DNA of 64,000 bases, taken from Hirsutella rhossiliensis. Its lineage: Eukaryota > Ascomycota > Sordariomycetes > Hypocreales > Ophiocordycipitaceae. Of this stretch, positions 33,974-45,548 are shown in pieces; position 1 is the first letter of the stretch; every line of letters starts with the position of its first letter. The translations under genes were made by a program, and so were the position numbers. The notes beneath the pieces are model-generated. The model had not been told where the DNA came from, did no database searches, and was given only the letters and a program-made list of their open reading frames with translations. The stretch is taken from assembly GCF_020360975.1 (NCBI RefSeq), contig NW_025408667.1:2294001-2358000 (forward strand), in the 5' to 3' direction.

Positions 33974-36091
33974 CTACGCAGACATCTCTGACAAGCGATA
34001 GTACCGAGGAGCGATGCTCGTCCTCATCTTCTTGCCCCAGATGGCAAGAGGAACGCCAATCAAATGAATGCCCAGGCTGATGGCCGCCGCGATGATAAAG
34101 ATGGAGCTGACACTCATGGCTTCCATCCAGGGGGTGATTGAAAAGGGGCCGGCGATACTGATGGCATTTCGGAAAAAGGCAATGGCCACAAATGTTTGGG
34201 CGACGAGCTGTTGAAAAGAAGACGGATTATTAGCGCCTCGTCTCATCATCGGCCTCGGGGTTCACCATCAGGGTGGCTGGCTTACATTGGGAAAAGAGTC
34301 GATGACAAGGGTAAAGGTGATGTCGGAGATGCCGCCAAATCCGTACGCAAACACGGCGGATCCGATCGAGGGGAAAATGAAGTGCATGCCCTGCAAGTAC
34401 GGTCAGAATTCGCCAGGACAGTGCCTGACGCGAAGTCAGGGGTAGGAAGCAAAGCAAGACGCACCCGATCAGCTGTGACGCCAAAGATGGCGAGGCCGGC
34501 CGACATGGCCAGGGCAGGAAGGGGAATGAGCCACAGGCGCATCTCGGGCTCGAAGATGCCGCGGTTGCGTCTCGCGAAGCGCACAATGGCCCAGTCGACA
34601 AGGGGCCCGCCATACAAGCTGCCAAGCACGGAGCCGATCAAGGGGCCCGCCGACATGAAGCCAATCTGGGCGGGATTGAAGTTGTACGGTGCCTTGGAGA
34701 AGGTGGTTGAAGTGACGGAGGCGATGATGACGAGCCAGCAAACCCCCGACGCGAACTCGAGAAAGGTGAAGACGACGTGGGGGAACCAGGCCGAGAAGAT
34801 GGGGTAGTAAAACGTCTTCCAGAGGGACTCGTTGGTCCGCGTCACCAGCTGGAGCCGGAGGTATTGCGGAAAGGGCGGCCGGGACGGCGGAGCGTCTGCG
34901 CGGACGGGCGCCTCGGAGTCGACGCGGCTCAGCTTGGGGTCGAGCTCGTAAAAGCCGCGCACGCTGGCGCTGTCCCCGTCGCCGGCATCGCCCGTGGTGC
35001 TCATGCCCTGGGTGGCGGGCACGAACTTGGTCTCCTCAAAGGAGAGTATGAAGAGCAGGGACAGGCCCGTCATCCAACCGCCGAGCGTCAGATAGGACGA
35101 GCGCCACCCAGAGCTGAATGCCTGCGCACCGGCAGCCATTGGCGTCAGAAAGGTGCCGGCTGTGACGGCGATCAGGTAAACGCCGTTGGCCGAGCCTCTC
35201 TGGTGGACAAAGAACAGGTCGCGGATCTGGACGATGGAGTCAGCAAGGTGCCACAGGCCAGACTTGTTCGATTCAACTCTCTCGACCGGGAGCACCGGGG
35301 AGAAGAAACCGGAACGAGATGGGATCAGAAAAGGGGCTAGGCGTACGCTCATCTGAACGGCCGTCTCGTTGGTGGCACCAGCAAGGCCCATGAGGATGTT
35401 GGTAACGATAACCTCCGCCGACGTCTTCATAAAGGCGGACCACCAGATGGCCGCTGTGACGAGTATGGTGGAGACGATGTAGGTAGACCGTCTGCCGTAC
35501 TTTTTGGCAAAGGGGATGAAGACAACGCAGCCAATGGCCAAGCCAACCAGCTGAGCTGCCTGAGCGTTGTTGAGGACCTGCAGCGTCACATCCATCTCCT
35601 TGAGCATCTGAGGCCAAAACACCGTCTGGATAGCTAGCCTGTATGCGGGGACGGGCCGTCAGCATGCTATAAGCGAGCAGTTGGCGTTGGATGATTGCAC
35701 CTACGCGGCGAAGATGGACATTGTCATGGCGGTGAGAAGACCATAGTTCCAGGCCTTGCGAAACGTCGACCACGTCTGGATATCGACATGCCGTGTAAGC
35801 AAACTGCAGAACCATGACTGCGGCACGAAAGCACATGGCGTGGTCGACTTACCAAGGGATCATTGTAGTCATCCGAGGGAGTCGGCATCAACACCATCTT
35901 GCCATCGTTGCCGACCTGCTTGTTGTCCTCTGAAGAGCCATCGTCGTCAGCTAGTTGCCCTCATTTCCCAGACACCCGCGCACTCAGTGTATCTCCCGGC
36001 TCGTCGACTTACTGGAGAACAGCTCCAGGGTGCCTGGCGGATGCGGACGGCTCGAGCCATCGTTGAAGGAAGCGTTGGCGTGTTGATTCAT
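33974..36091 (-). CDS. Major facilitator superfamily transporter (DHA1/HOL1-like)
   Basis: Twelve-segment proton-coupled transporter. Seven exons (36091-36013, 35929-35853, 35775-35705, 35638-35347, 35226-34465, 34390-34286, 34207-33974) give 539 residues. The intron-rich 5' end was rebuilt from short exons that join as PTPSDDYNDPLTWSTFRKAW and IFAALAIQTVFWPQM. Motif A is FIPFAKKYGRRSTY, and VHQRGSANGVY marks segment 5. The N-terminal 'PTPSDD-NDPL-W' entry is typical of fungal MFS proteins related to Hol1. The substrate is unknown; cations, polyamines and drugs are possible. The start MNQHANASF gives a normal cytosolic tail. Confidence 0.9.
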
Positions 36092-38472
36092 GGGGACATG
36101 TGTAGCCAGCCGGTGGCACTGCTAACCCTTGTAGAGCAAGTTGTGAGGAAGCTTAGATGAGGGACCTCGAAAGGAAAGAGATGACAGCCTCGAAGCTTCG
36201 ATGGGGGGGACGCGATGATCTCTTAAAAGACCTGAATGAAGTCGGCTCCCATCCACGTAGAAATCAAGCTTGACAAGTGCACACCATGTAGTCGGCTACC
36301 CCGGAACCACGCCGTGGGTGGGTCGATAGGGACTCGACTCCATATATAGGGTTGAATTTGAGAGGCTTAATTCCTACTCTATCAGACAAAAATGGAAAAG
36401 CACCAAGCTTATTTGTCGACACCCCAGACTTGCGGGGTCCAGGGGGGCCCTCCGGGACATGAAAGGGTCTCCATGTCTATCCATGGACCCTAGCGGCCAG
36501 CCTTGTACGCCTATTCATGGCAGTGCAAGGCAACCCTCGAGATACGGAGCCCACAATACGTAGAGACGAAGTCGATACACACCACCTAGCAGAGAGGGCC
36601 TATCCAAACTCATGCCTTGAGAATACTGAAATAAGGCGAAGTGCCGATCCGGTACCAGCCAGGACTTCTCTGATATGCTAGCAAGCTGAGGCGTATCCTC
36701 TGCGGCGTCTGACTGGTTACAGCCCCTGTAAATGACCTGTCTTTGCACGGCCAAAGGGATTTGCATGGTCTGCTGCGGGCAAAAGGAAAAAGGGGGGTTC
36801 ACTTCAGCTTTAGCTGCGCCCTAGCCAGCTGCACGTCCATCTGACTCAGACGATACGGATACCAGACCAAGCAAGCTCGGCCTCGGGGGGGAGAAGCAGG
36901 GACGAGGTGCACGACTGACAGCGGCACTGTGGGTGTGGCTTCAAGTGGAGGGAGGGTGGGAGGCCGACGCAGGCGTTGCAGGTGAAGCACTCAACCACGT
37001 CGATGCCACCTTGCCCAATGATGCTTCCTGCATGGCGCTTTGAGGCCTGTACTCCGTAAGGGCCTTGGATGTTGGAACCTGTGCCGTGTGGTGTGCTCCC
37101 GGCACTCGATCAGCCCTGCCGTCTAGGACGAAGATGGAGGTAGCGCGTGTGTGCCTGCATGGGAGCAACCCCGAACAAGGGGATGCGGCTTGCTGTGCTA
37201 CTTTGACACCCTCAGAACCGAGCTTGTGCAATGCTGCGGGCGTGGCTACATGGCGGGCAAGTGCGGCATCAGCGATGCCGGAACAGACGTGACGAGAGCA
37301 AACAACATCGAACACGACGACGCCCGTTCCCCGTTGCAGCTGCCGCGTTCGTGGCTTGAAACTATTTGGAGAGTTTATGCCAGCAAGGGTAGTAGCTCCA
37401 TTACAAGCCGGATCCCAGTAGGCGCCGTTAGAGTTTTCAGGCCAAACGCGAGGACCGGCACCTTTTCTTCCTCTCTTCCCTTATCTCTGCGTTCCATGTA
37501 CGTACGCGTCGCCCACCATGGGGGCCGGCAGGTGCCTTGCGCCTTGACTGCCCAGGATGGAAGCCTGGTTTCGACGCTGAAACAACCCGGGAGCTGGGAT
37601 TCTTTGCGCGAATCCAAATGGAGATGGAGCTGAGCATGCACACATACAAGCCGGTGGAAACACGAAACGTCTCCGGCGATCCCTGGGTCTGTGCAGCAGA
37701 CGGATACACTCTGTAAGCGCCCAGGGTTCCGGATGGAATCCGGCTGTCACAGTAGCCCACCAGATAAGAAAAGGTCGAGAAGGACAAATAGGATAATAGG
37801 GTTTACAGCTATGATGATATGGGGTCGTGCACTTGTTGGTGGCCCCAGGCGCAGGCCAACACGGCTAGGACCAGTCCTAACAGATGCACTGCACATACGT
37901 ATTCCATGCCAAATACAACAGCAAAGGCTTCCCTCCAACAAGCTCGGGGCCAAGATCTCGGCCAGCTATTAGCCGGTTCGAAGCCGTATAGTCCAATGCT
38001 ACGATGCTACGCCACGGGAACCGTCCTTATTAGCTGCCTATTGTAGAATGTAGTCGCGTTAGTCAGGCTCAAGGGCAGAGTTGCGACACCGGAGGATTTC
38101 CCCAGATCTATTTACCTAATAACACCGGCTATTAAGACCAAATGAGTCGTGCAATACGTCAGTAGGTCGCGCATATCGCTTACACAGAGGGGCTGTTGGA
38201 GCCGGGGGCCTTGAAGAAGGCTCTTCGGCGCGCGCGGAGACCGCACTTGGCGGAGGCGGTGCAATTGCTCTGCTCTGAAATACGGCTCATTGCCTCTTGA
38301 TGCAAGAGGACTGTATCTAGAAGGATAAGAAGGAAAAAAGAAGCCGTCACTCGACAACGTCACGTAGAATTGTCAGGAACCGGTGGGGTAACCTTACTCC
38401 GTCCAGCTCGGCCCCTTTCACCTCGGTCTGTCCGTGCCAGAACCCCCCCCCCCCCTTTCCCCGAAAGCAGCC
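36092..38472. other. Divergent 2.4-kb intergenic region
   Basis: This is the shared 5' region of the MFS and amidohydrolase genes. It contains a TACTCCGTA motif at 37050-37058, a near match at 38395-38403, and a run of 13 C at 38443-38455, 17 nt before the amidohydrolase ATG. No further gene is supported. Confidence 0.5.
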
Positions 38473-40113
38473 ATGTCCATTGTCCTACACAATGGCCGGT
38501 TCTTCCAGTCGGAGGCTTCCGGGTCGCAGGATGCCCATTTCGCGGATTGCCTCGTCGTCGACGAAGCGTCCGGCAAGATCCAACACGTCGGATCGGCCCA
38601 GGACGGAGCCGTGCTTGAGGCCCGGGCCGCCGGCGCCCGGCTGCACGACATGGCCGGCCGCGTCGTCGTGCCGGGCTTCATCGACAGCCACATGCACTTG
38701 CTCCAGACGGGGGAGCTCCTCAGCCGGCCGAACCTGGACAGCTGCAAGACCCTGGACGAGATCCGCCAGATCATCCGCGACTATGCGCAGGCCAATCCGG
38801 ACCTGGCCCGCATCATCTGCCGGGGCTGGATGCAGCCATCGACAGATGGCCTCGCCAAGGCCGGTGACTTGGACGACCTGGATCCCCGTCCCATCCACAT
38901 CTCCGCCGAGGACATGCACTCGGCCTGGTGCAACACGGCCGCCATCGAGGAACTGGGCGTGGCCGACTTGCCAGACCCGCCGGGCGGCGTGATCCATCGT
39001 GACGAGAGCGGCAGACCCACGGGCTTGTTGTCCGAGAGTGCCGCCCTCGGCATAGTGTGGCCTTTCCTTACCAGAGCCTCGTCCGTCGACGAAAGAGTGC
39101 AGCGCATGCATGACGCCTTTGACGCTTACATCTCGGCCGGCTACACGGGCCTAGTGGAGCTCGCGACCGACGACACAGCATGGGACACCCTCCTGGCCTT
39201 CCGGTCCCGGCGGCCAGAGGGCACGTTGCCTATCCCCTTGGCGATCCACTGGCTGATCCTCCCTCAAGCTTCCGAGGAGGAGACGATGAAGCAGGTTGAC
39301 CGCGCCATCGAGCTGCACGGGCGCTTCAACGCCGTCGACACGCCCGACTGTCGCATCACAGGCATCAAAATTGTATGCGACGGCGTTGTGGACTCGTGCA
39401 CGGCGGCTCTGCGAGATCCGTACGCGCACAGCGGGCACGTTGAGGAGCCCGTCTGGTCGCTGGAGCAGCTCGCCCCCGTCCTCAAGAAGGCCGATGGCGC
39501 AGGGCTGCAGTGCGCTCTGCACGCCATTGGCGACGCCGCCATCAAGCTGGCCCTCGACTCTCTCGAACAGGTTGGCAACCCGACCGGCCGGCACCGCATC
39601 GAGCACCTTGAGACATGCACCCCCGAAGACGCCCAGCGTCTCGGCCCGCTGGGCATCATCGCTTCCATCCAGCCGGTGCACGGCGATCCAGCCATCCTGG
39701 ACGAGTGGCCGAGGCTCCTTGGGCCCCAAAGGTGCAAGCACATTTTCCCGTACGCCGCCTTGGCCAAGGCCGGGGCCGTCCTCGCCCTTGGGACAGACTC
39801 TCCCACCGCCTCATTGAAGCCGCTGCCCAACCTGTATGTGGCCACGACTCGGCGCTCGGCACGGGAGCCCGAGAGGGCGGAGCAAACGACTCCGCAATTT
39901 GCACTATCCCTGGTGACGGCCTTGGCTGCCGCAACCCGCGGAGCCGCCTATAGCTGCTTCGCTGACCGTTGCACCGGCACCCTTGAAGTGGGCAAGGCGG
40001 CCAACTTGGCTGTGATTTGCATGGAGTGGGATGCGCAGAAGCTCTTGGAAGCCAGAGTAGCTGAAACATGGCTTGGCGGCCAAAGGATATACGTTGCAGA
40101 TACTGAATCATAA
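38473..40113 (+). CDS. Metal-dependent amidohydrolase (amidohydrolase-3 / YtcJ-like)
   Basis: Cytosolic hydrolase with a composite metal-dependent fold. It is a single exon of 546 residues. The metal-binding HxH is in VVPGFIDSHMHLLQTG. Later metal and catalytic positions are in ALHAIGDAAI, RIEHLETC and LALGTDSPTASL, followed by the C-terminal beta-domain return (GTLEVGKAANLAVI). The family acts on amide, ester or ring bonds and the substrate here cannot be told. I start at MSIVLHNGRFF, where the beta-domain begins. An in-frame ATG 13 codons earlier would translate through the C run and give a proline-rich leader. Confidence 0.9.
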   Translation: MSIVLHNGRFFQSEASGSQDAHFADCLVVDEASGKIQHVGSAQDGAVLEARAAGARLHDMAGRVVVPGFIDSHMHLLQTGELLSRPNLDSCKTLDEIRQIIRDYAQANPDLARIICRGWMQPSTDGLAKAGDLDDLDPRPIHISAEDMHSAWCNTAAIEELGVADLPDPPGGVIHRDESGRPTGLLSESAALGIVWPFLTRASSVDERVQRMHDAFDAYISAGYTGLVELATDDTAWDTLLAFRSRRPEGTLPIPLAIHWLILPQASEEETMKQVDRAIELHGRFNAVDTPDCRITGIKIVCDGVVDSCTAALRDPYAHSGHVEEPVWSLEQLAPVLKKADGAGLQCALHAIGDAAIKLALDSLEQVGNPTGRHRIEHLETCTPEDAQRLGPLGIIASIQPVHGDPAILDEWPRLLGPQRCKHIFPYAALAKAGAVLALGTDSPTASLKPLPNLYVATTRRSAREPERAEQTTPQFALSLVTALAAATRGAAYSCFADRCTGTLEVGKAANLAVICMEWDAQKLLEARVAETWLGGQRIYVADTES

Positions 40114-40712
40114 CGAAATGTTAATCCGCATCAATGATAAGGACGTCACTGTTGTTAGTCATAGATTCGTGGGCATAAGCTTCGGTCCTTGAAGCCATGA
40201 TAGGTAATCGACCTTGGGCACAACAGCGTCACGACTAGTTGTTTGATTCTTCCAGTCCAGTCAAACGGAAAACTGGAGACGAGTAGGCCCATCCTCGCCT
40301 CATCCCGCTTGAGCTGGACGCAGCCCTCCCCTCCTGCCGTAGATCATCAAGTCCAGCCGGATCGGACGTCCGCAATAACCTGATAAGGCCTGGTTCAGGT
40401 CTGAAACAGGCCACAAGGTGAGAGAGCATGACGCTTCTCTAGGGGAAATGACTTAATGTCGACGCCTCCCACGCGGATAACATGAACCTCATTCGTCTGT
40501 CTTTGTCGAAGGACGACGAGCCTTGCATAGCTGCAAGAGATAAAGACAAACAGGGGCACACACCTCTGGGCCCATTACGTAAAATACGTATGACCAAGGC
40601 AACGTGAATGCTCGCGGCATGATGCAAAGACGGCACATCGAGACATATTCTAACAGTGTCCCTTCCTGCAGTCGCCTTGCCCTTTTTGAACTGCCGTTGC
40701 TGCTACATCGAG
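40114..40712. other. Convergent intergenic region
   Basis: These are the 3' ends of the amidohydrolase and the P450. Nothing else is recognisable. Confidence 0.6.
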
Positions 40713-42533
40713 TCAGATGGGCCGGGCTGTTCTTCTCTGGGTTCCCTGGTCTGGGCTCGTTTGAAGAGGAAGGAAACGGGCTTTCACGCCCGTCAGCATA
40801 GAGAGAAAATAGGATCGCTGAGTGCTCTCTGGAGGCATCTCGACCCTCACATCATATCGATCCAACATGCGAGTGACTGCTTTGAGCACCACGAGCTCGG
40901 CTAGGTGTCGTCCGGGGCAGGTCCTCGAGCCGCCGCCCCAGTTGAGGCTGTACCGATCCATGGCTCGAAGAGTCTCGAGCTCCACATCAGCGTTGAGCCA
41001 CCGGCCGGGATTGAACTCCGCGGCATCGGGGCCGTAGATGTCCTGGTTGCGGTGTAGAGCGACAGGGTTGCACCCTACCGTCGTATTGGGAGGCATCCAC
41101 CGCTGATGGATTGAAAGGCCGCCGGCTGGCGTCTTGCGGGGGAGTGACATTGCGACCACGGGGTACAGCCGCATCGCTTCCTTGATCACCGCCCGAGTAT
41201 ACTGCAGCTTGGCAGCGGCAACATGGCCTTTCTCTCCAGGGGCCCCGCGGATTTCGGAAGCCACCTGCGCCTGCACCTCGGCATGAGATCCAATCATGGC
41301 CAAGACCGAGGTCAGGGTCGAGGCCATGGTCTCGTGTCCGGCGCCAAAGTTGGTGACGGCCATCTTCCTGAGATACGTCTCGTTGAACTCGGGCTTATCC
41401 CGGTGAAGTTGGATCAAATCTGCGAGCAAATCCTCCCTGTCATCTTTCACTGGGATTGGCCTCAGAGCCGCTCTGAGGCGACGTGAGACGCGCCTGGTCA
41501 CCTCCTGCTTTGTGTGAGCGTGGTTTCCACTGATGGTTTTTCGGGGCTAAACTGACCGGGAAGAAGGCCTTGAAGCTCTGCGGCGTCCTGTACGTGACGC
41601 CCCAGAGTTTGCCAAATGCGCGGCCAAAGTCAGGAGAGCAGAAGTCCAGCTTAGTCGCAAGTGGGAAGAGGCCGAACACGGTCTTCCTCCTCCACCCCTG
41701 ATAGCTGTGGGAGATGGTGCCCCAATCTGTACCGTCGCGAAGCATTCCGGGCGACCAGGACAGAACGCAGGCACCGAGACACTCGACGGCCACAATGTGC
41801 ATCCAGTCCGTCAAGTCAATCTCTTTGCCTTGCAAGGTGCCGAGTCTCTCGACAACGCGGTCCAGGACACCGTCAACGGCTGCCTCGAACTTGGCCATGT
41901 TGGAGGCGTGGTAAGTACGCCCGATCAGCCTCCTTTGAAGGCGATATCGCTTTGCGTCTCGCTCAGACAGGAGATCAAGCGTATCCTGAAAGTGCGGGCG
42001 CAAGCGCCAGTCAAGCCGCGGCTTGGTCAAACTCGTTGCAACTGTCCCACCCGTTGAGCATACCGCAAAGCTTCAATATCCCTCTTGAAGAGAGAAACGG
42101 GATAATGGAGGAAGGGAACACTAACGGTAAAAGTCAGACTTTTCAAGACCCCTACACGTGTCTACGCAGAAATTGTGAGTCCTTCCGCGTACGCACCAGC
42201 TGTTGGATGCAAAGACTCACTGTATATCTGGTCATAGGCCTCCTTGCTGTTAAACCACACCTCGTTTGGGCCAACTCGAACGACACGGCCATACTTCTGA
42301 TGCAGCGTCATGGCAAGTTGGCCCACGCGGCCGTTCCTTACGTGCAGAGCGTGCCAGACATTCGACACGGCAGCCCATCTCGGCCCCGGGACACGAGCAA
42401 GAGGATGGAGATATAGTCGATATGCGGCAACGGCCAGGGCGCAGAGCGCAAGGCCAAGGCAGATATGGGCAAAGAGGCGAGCTGTTGTCAGTATGACGCT
42501 TATGGCTGTGGACCAGAAAGATGCAAAGTGCAT
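40713..42533 (-). CDS. Cytochrome P450 (second), four exons including a 36-nt microexon
   Basis: Microsomal monooxygenase. Exons 42533-42221, 42161-42126, 42041-41557 and 41504-40713 give 541 residues. The microexon encodes RGLEKSDFY, which supplies the usual 'xxKSDFY' helix before the B-C region. Leaving it out would force a single 179-nt intron. The N-terminal anchor and hinge (LHPLARVPGP) are present. The I-helix is NFGAGHETMAST, the ExxR motif is in KEAMRLYP, and the heme loop WGGGSRTCPGRHL has its cysteine near residue 474. It sits 626 bp downstream of a same-strand drug-antiporter-like MFS gene, suggesting joint work on one small molecule. No biosynthetic backbone gene is near. Confidence 0.85.
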
Positions 42534-43158
42534 GTTGTGAGCTCAGTCGGCAATGGGCCTCCCTGCTCGCAAAGTCAAAGGCCAGAGAGGCCTGATAGAT
42601 GGCTTCGCGTGTGCTTCGGACCACCCAAGGCGTGCTCATTGCTTGGTGAACCCAGGGAGTTGAGCATCCTCGAGCATCGTAGCCGTGTAGGCAGAGCGTC
42701 TGGTTGCGGGCTTCTTCCAAGCTGGTACGAGGGATGTGGTGATGGTTTTTTTTGGTGCGCTGGTTGGTGGTGACCAGCGCTGAGTCCCTAACAGTGCTAG
42801 CTCGTAGGCGAAGATGTTTAGAGGGTTAGAGACCCACCGGCCCCCTCGGTCCCGAGAAGCTTCTCGTCTACATTTATCCAAAGAGACCGGGATAGCAAAA
42901 TTAGAGTACGACAACTTCCACCTCATTCTAAGTGAATACAAGTGAATACAACCTTGGGTCTCGTCCTACACACATGTGGTGTTTTGTTATATGCAACCAC
43001 CCGACTGTTTGACTTGTGGGTTGAGAAGTTGCCTATCACACTCAGGAGTGACAAACACACCCGGTGCTGCCTTCATAGCACTCACATATCCAGGGCTTTA
43101 ATCCATGATGACACTCTCGGGTAACCACACCGCGAGACTTGGACTTTATTGATCCACC
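42534..43158. other. Region between the MFS and P450 genes
   Basis: This is the P450 promoter region. No gene or strong motif was noted. Confidence 0.55.
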
Positions 43159-44754
43159 TCATGAGCTGTTAAGACAAACCGTCCGTTGCCCTTTCTGATC
43201 CTTCTCGGACTTGCCAAGTTCCGCTTTCGTTGCCAACTCCGCTCGCCACTGCATGCCGTGCGACATGATGGCAAGCAGAGGGGCAAAACACAGCAGATAG
43301 AGCCCGCCGACAAGGGTGAAGGACCATCCGACACCCATGGCATCCATCATGGGTACGATTGCAGCGCTTGCTCCCGCACCGACGAGGCACCGCGTCAGAT
43401 TGTTCGCAGCCGTCGCCGTCCCAGCCTTGCCAGGATGCAAGTCCACCAGCAAAACGTTGGTTGTGTTGTTGTAACCAATCATGCCCATTCCGAAAATCAC
43501 GCTGATCACGCATGGCACGGCTACGTGCACTGTGGCATTCACCGCCCAACCCCAGCCGATGAGGCTCGCTCCGCCCACAGCGAGCAGTGGAAGCCCGATT
43601 TCGAGCCGAGCCCGCTCAACGGGGAATCCAGAGAGATCCTGCTGCCGGCTGCGATCGCACGGGATGCCAAGCTTGGCACAATGCCGCCGGAAGTTCCAGT
43701 TGATGAGTGGACCGACGAGGGAGGCAGCGCCTACGGAACCGGCAGCCAGTGGCAGATACATCAATCCGACTTTGATCTCGTCGAATCCATAGCGGTGCGA
43801 GAATAATATGGGCATAGCCGAGGCAACACAGTAAAACCCGGCGAACACTATACTGCCAGTCCACAACAGCAGGGCCGTCTCCTTTTCGAAAAGCATAAAC
43901 AGAGACCCCAAGACGTTTGGTGGCTTGAACTTGAACTGCTTTTCTTTTCGAAGCGTGCTTGAGTCGCCATGGCTTCGGCCTGGCACGACTGTCCTGGGAC
44001 GGCTTCTTAGTATCTGCCACACGGATCGATACATGGGCGGTGGGTAGAGGGACCCGTCGCCCACAATGTGTCGGCAGGTCTCCGGGAAGAAGAAGATGAT
44101 CAAGACGATCGTCACCCCAGCAAGGATGGCCAGAAACCAGAAAATGGACCGCCAGCCGAGGAACTCGGAGAGCAGACCTCCAACCACAGGGCCGAGAGCA
44201 GGGGCGAGAACGGCTGGGATGACGGTAAAGCCAATGTACTGCCCACGCTCGGCCGAGGTGACTATATCAGCAACGACAGCGGTGCAGAGGGCGACGGTGC
44301 TACTCGATCCAGCAGACTGCAGACACCTCAGGCCCAGAAGAGCGCCGTAGTTGGGGGCCAAGGCGAGGCCGATGTTGGCGGCAATGTAGATGACGAAGCA
44401 GATCAGATACGCTGGACGTCGGCCGCCGCTATCTGCCAGGGAGCCAATGAACATGGGCGTGATGCCTTGGAAAATCATGTACGTCGTGATTGTCAGGTTG
44501 ACCTGGGAGCTCGTCACGTCCAGGTCCTTGGCAATGGCCGTCAAGGCAGGAAGGTAGATTTGCGCCGTCAGCGGCGAGAAGAAGGCTGTGACAGCAGCCG
44601 CGAGAACCATGGCGCGCTTCTGCCATGTCGTGAAGATGGAATAAGGGGGGGCTGACTTGGGCGGTGATGTTGCTGCTTCGCCATCGTCGCCCGGCTGGTC
44701 ATGTAGATTCTCGTCAATTGTTTGCCGAGGCTTCTCGGCTTTACTCAGATTCAT
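43159..44754 (-). CDS. MFS drug:H+ antiporter (QDR/DHA1-like)
   Basis: Plasma-membrane exporter of the 12-segment DHA1 family. It is a single exon of 531 residues. The first segment reads AFFSPLTAQIYLPALTAIAKDL, motif A is GSLADSGGRRPAYL, and the antiporter motif C region is VIPAVLAPALGPVVGGLLSE. The pattern is that of yeast Qdr-type proteins, which export drugs and amines. The cytosolic N-terminus is hydrophilic. The gene is divergent from BOS1 and upstream of a P450 on the same strand. Confidence 0.92.
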   Translation of the reverse strand: MNLSKAEKPRQTIDENLHDQPGDDGEAATSPPKSAPPYSIFTTWQKRAMVLAAAVTAFFSPLTAQIYLPALTAIAKDLDVTSSQVNLTITTYMIFQGITPMFIGSLADSGGRRPAYLICFVIYIAANIGLALAPNYGALLGLRCLQSAGSSSTVALCTAVVADIVTSAERGQYIGFTVIPAVLAPALGPVVGGLLSEFLGWRSIFWFLAILAGVTIVLIIFFFPETCRHIVGDGSLYPPPMYRSVWQILRSRPRTVVPGRSHGDSSTLRKEKQFKFKPPNVLGSLFMLFEKETALLLWTGSIVFAGFYCVASAMPILFSHRYGFDEIKVGLMYLPLAAGSVGAASLVGPLINWNFRRHCAKLGIPCDRSRQQDLSGFPVERARLEIGLPLLAVGGASLIGWGWAVNATVHVAVPCVISVIFGMGMIGYNNTTNVLLVDLHPGKAGTATAANNLTRCLVGAGASAAIVPMMDAMGVGWSFTLVGGLYLLCFAPLLAIMSHGMQWRAELATKAELGKSEKDQKGQRTVCLNSS

Positions 44755-45548
44755 GTTGTCGGCAACTCGACGTTGACAAGATGAGCTTCAGCTTGGCGCA
44801 AGAGTAAGTAGACAGCAGTGGCAGATGTTCATACAGCTGCATCTCGACATACGACATGTAATAAACGAGATACTCAAGGACGGAGAAAGATATGAGACCA
44901 TGCGTAGTGCTCGCCGTCGAGGCACCCGCGATATCGCTGCCGCAGGGCCGAAACAGGCGCGCCGGACCGGACCGGTGCCGCGCTCGGTGCCGAGTCGGCA
45001 AAGCAGACACATAGCCGGGGCCAGCCGACATGCGCTTCAATGCCCTACAGGTGCAGCGCGTCGGGTTGGAGGCCCGTGTAATCTTGGAGTCGACACATTC
45101 CGTCCAGGGAAGCGTGGCTCTTCAGAGAGATGGGGCTGCTGCTCGACGCTGAAGACACGTCGAGCTCGGCCCTGTTGGTTTGCTCGTGGAGGCTGACAGA
45201 GTGCATGGCGGATTGGCTTGCACGGAAACGCGGCGTCGGCCTCCAGCCAGCTCACCACCTGTCAGAGCACTTGTAGCGGCGATTTGATTCATTTTTACTT
45301 AATCGAATGGGAAATAGCGCTTGGATCAGTGATTGTTGGCTGGCTTCTGGAGGTTGGAGCTTGGAGATTGTGTGGCCAAGCAAAGATCGTACTTGGCGAG
45401 AGCCGGAATTGCAGATGTTCCGGTCCCGAAAACAGGTGGCCTTTATCCGTACATGTGACAAGTTAATTAATTACAGACGCCCAGCCTGGAAGTATTGACA
45501 CGCTTCCTGATTCCTCCTCAAACCTCTGAAGCAGGACATCGGGGGATC
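44755..45548. other. Divergent promoter region (MFS / BOS1)
   Basis: No gene or repeat is supported. Confidence 0.55.

Noticed and set aside
17719..44754. A secondary-metabolite gene cluster spanning both P450 genes
   Set aside because: No polyketide synthase, peptide synthetase or terpene cyclase is present and primary-metabolism genes lie between them.
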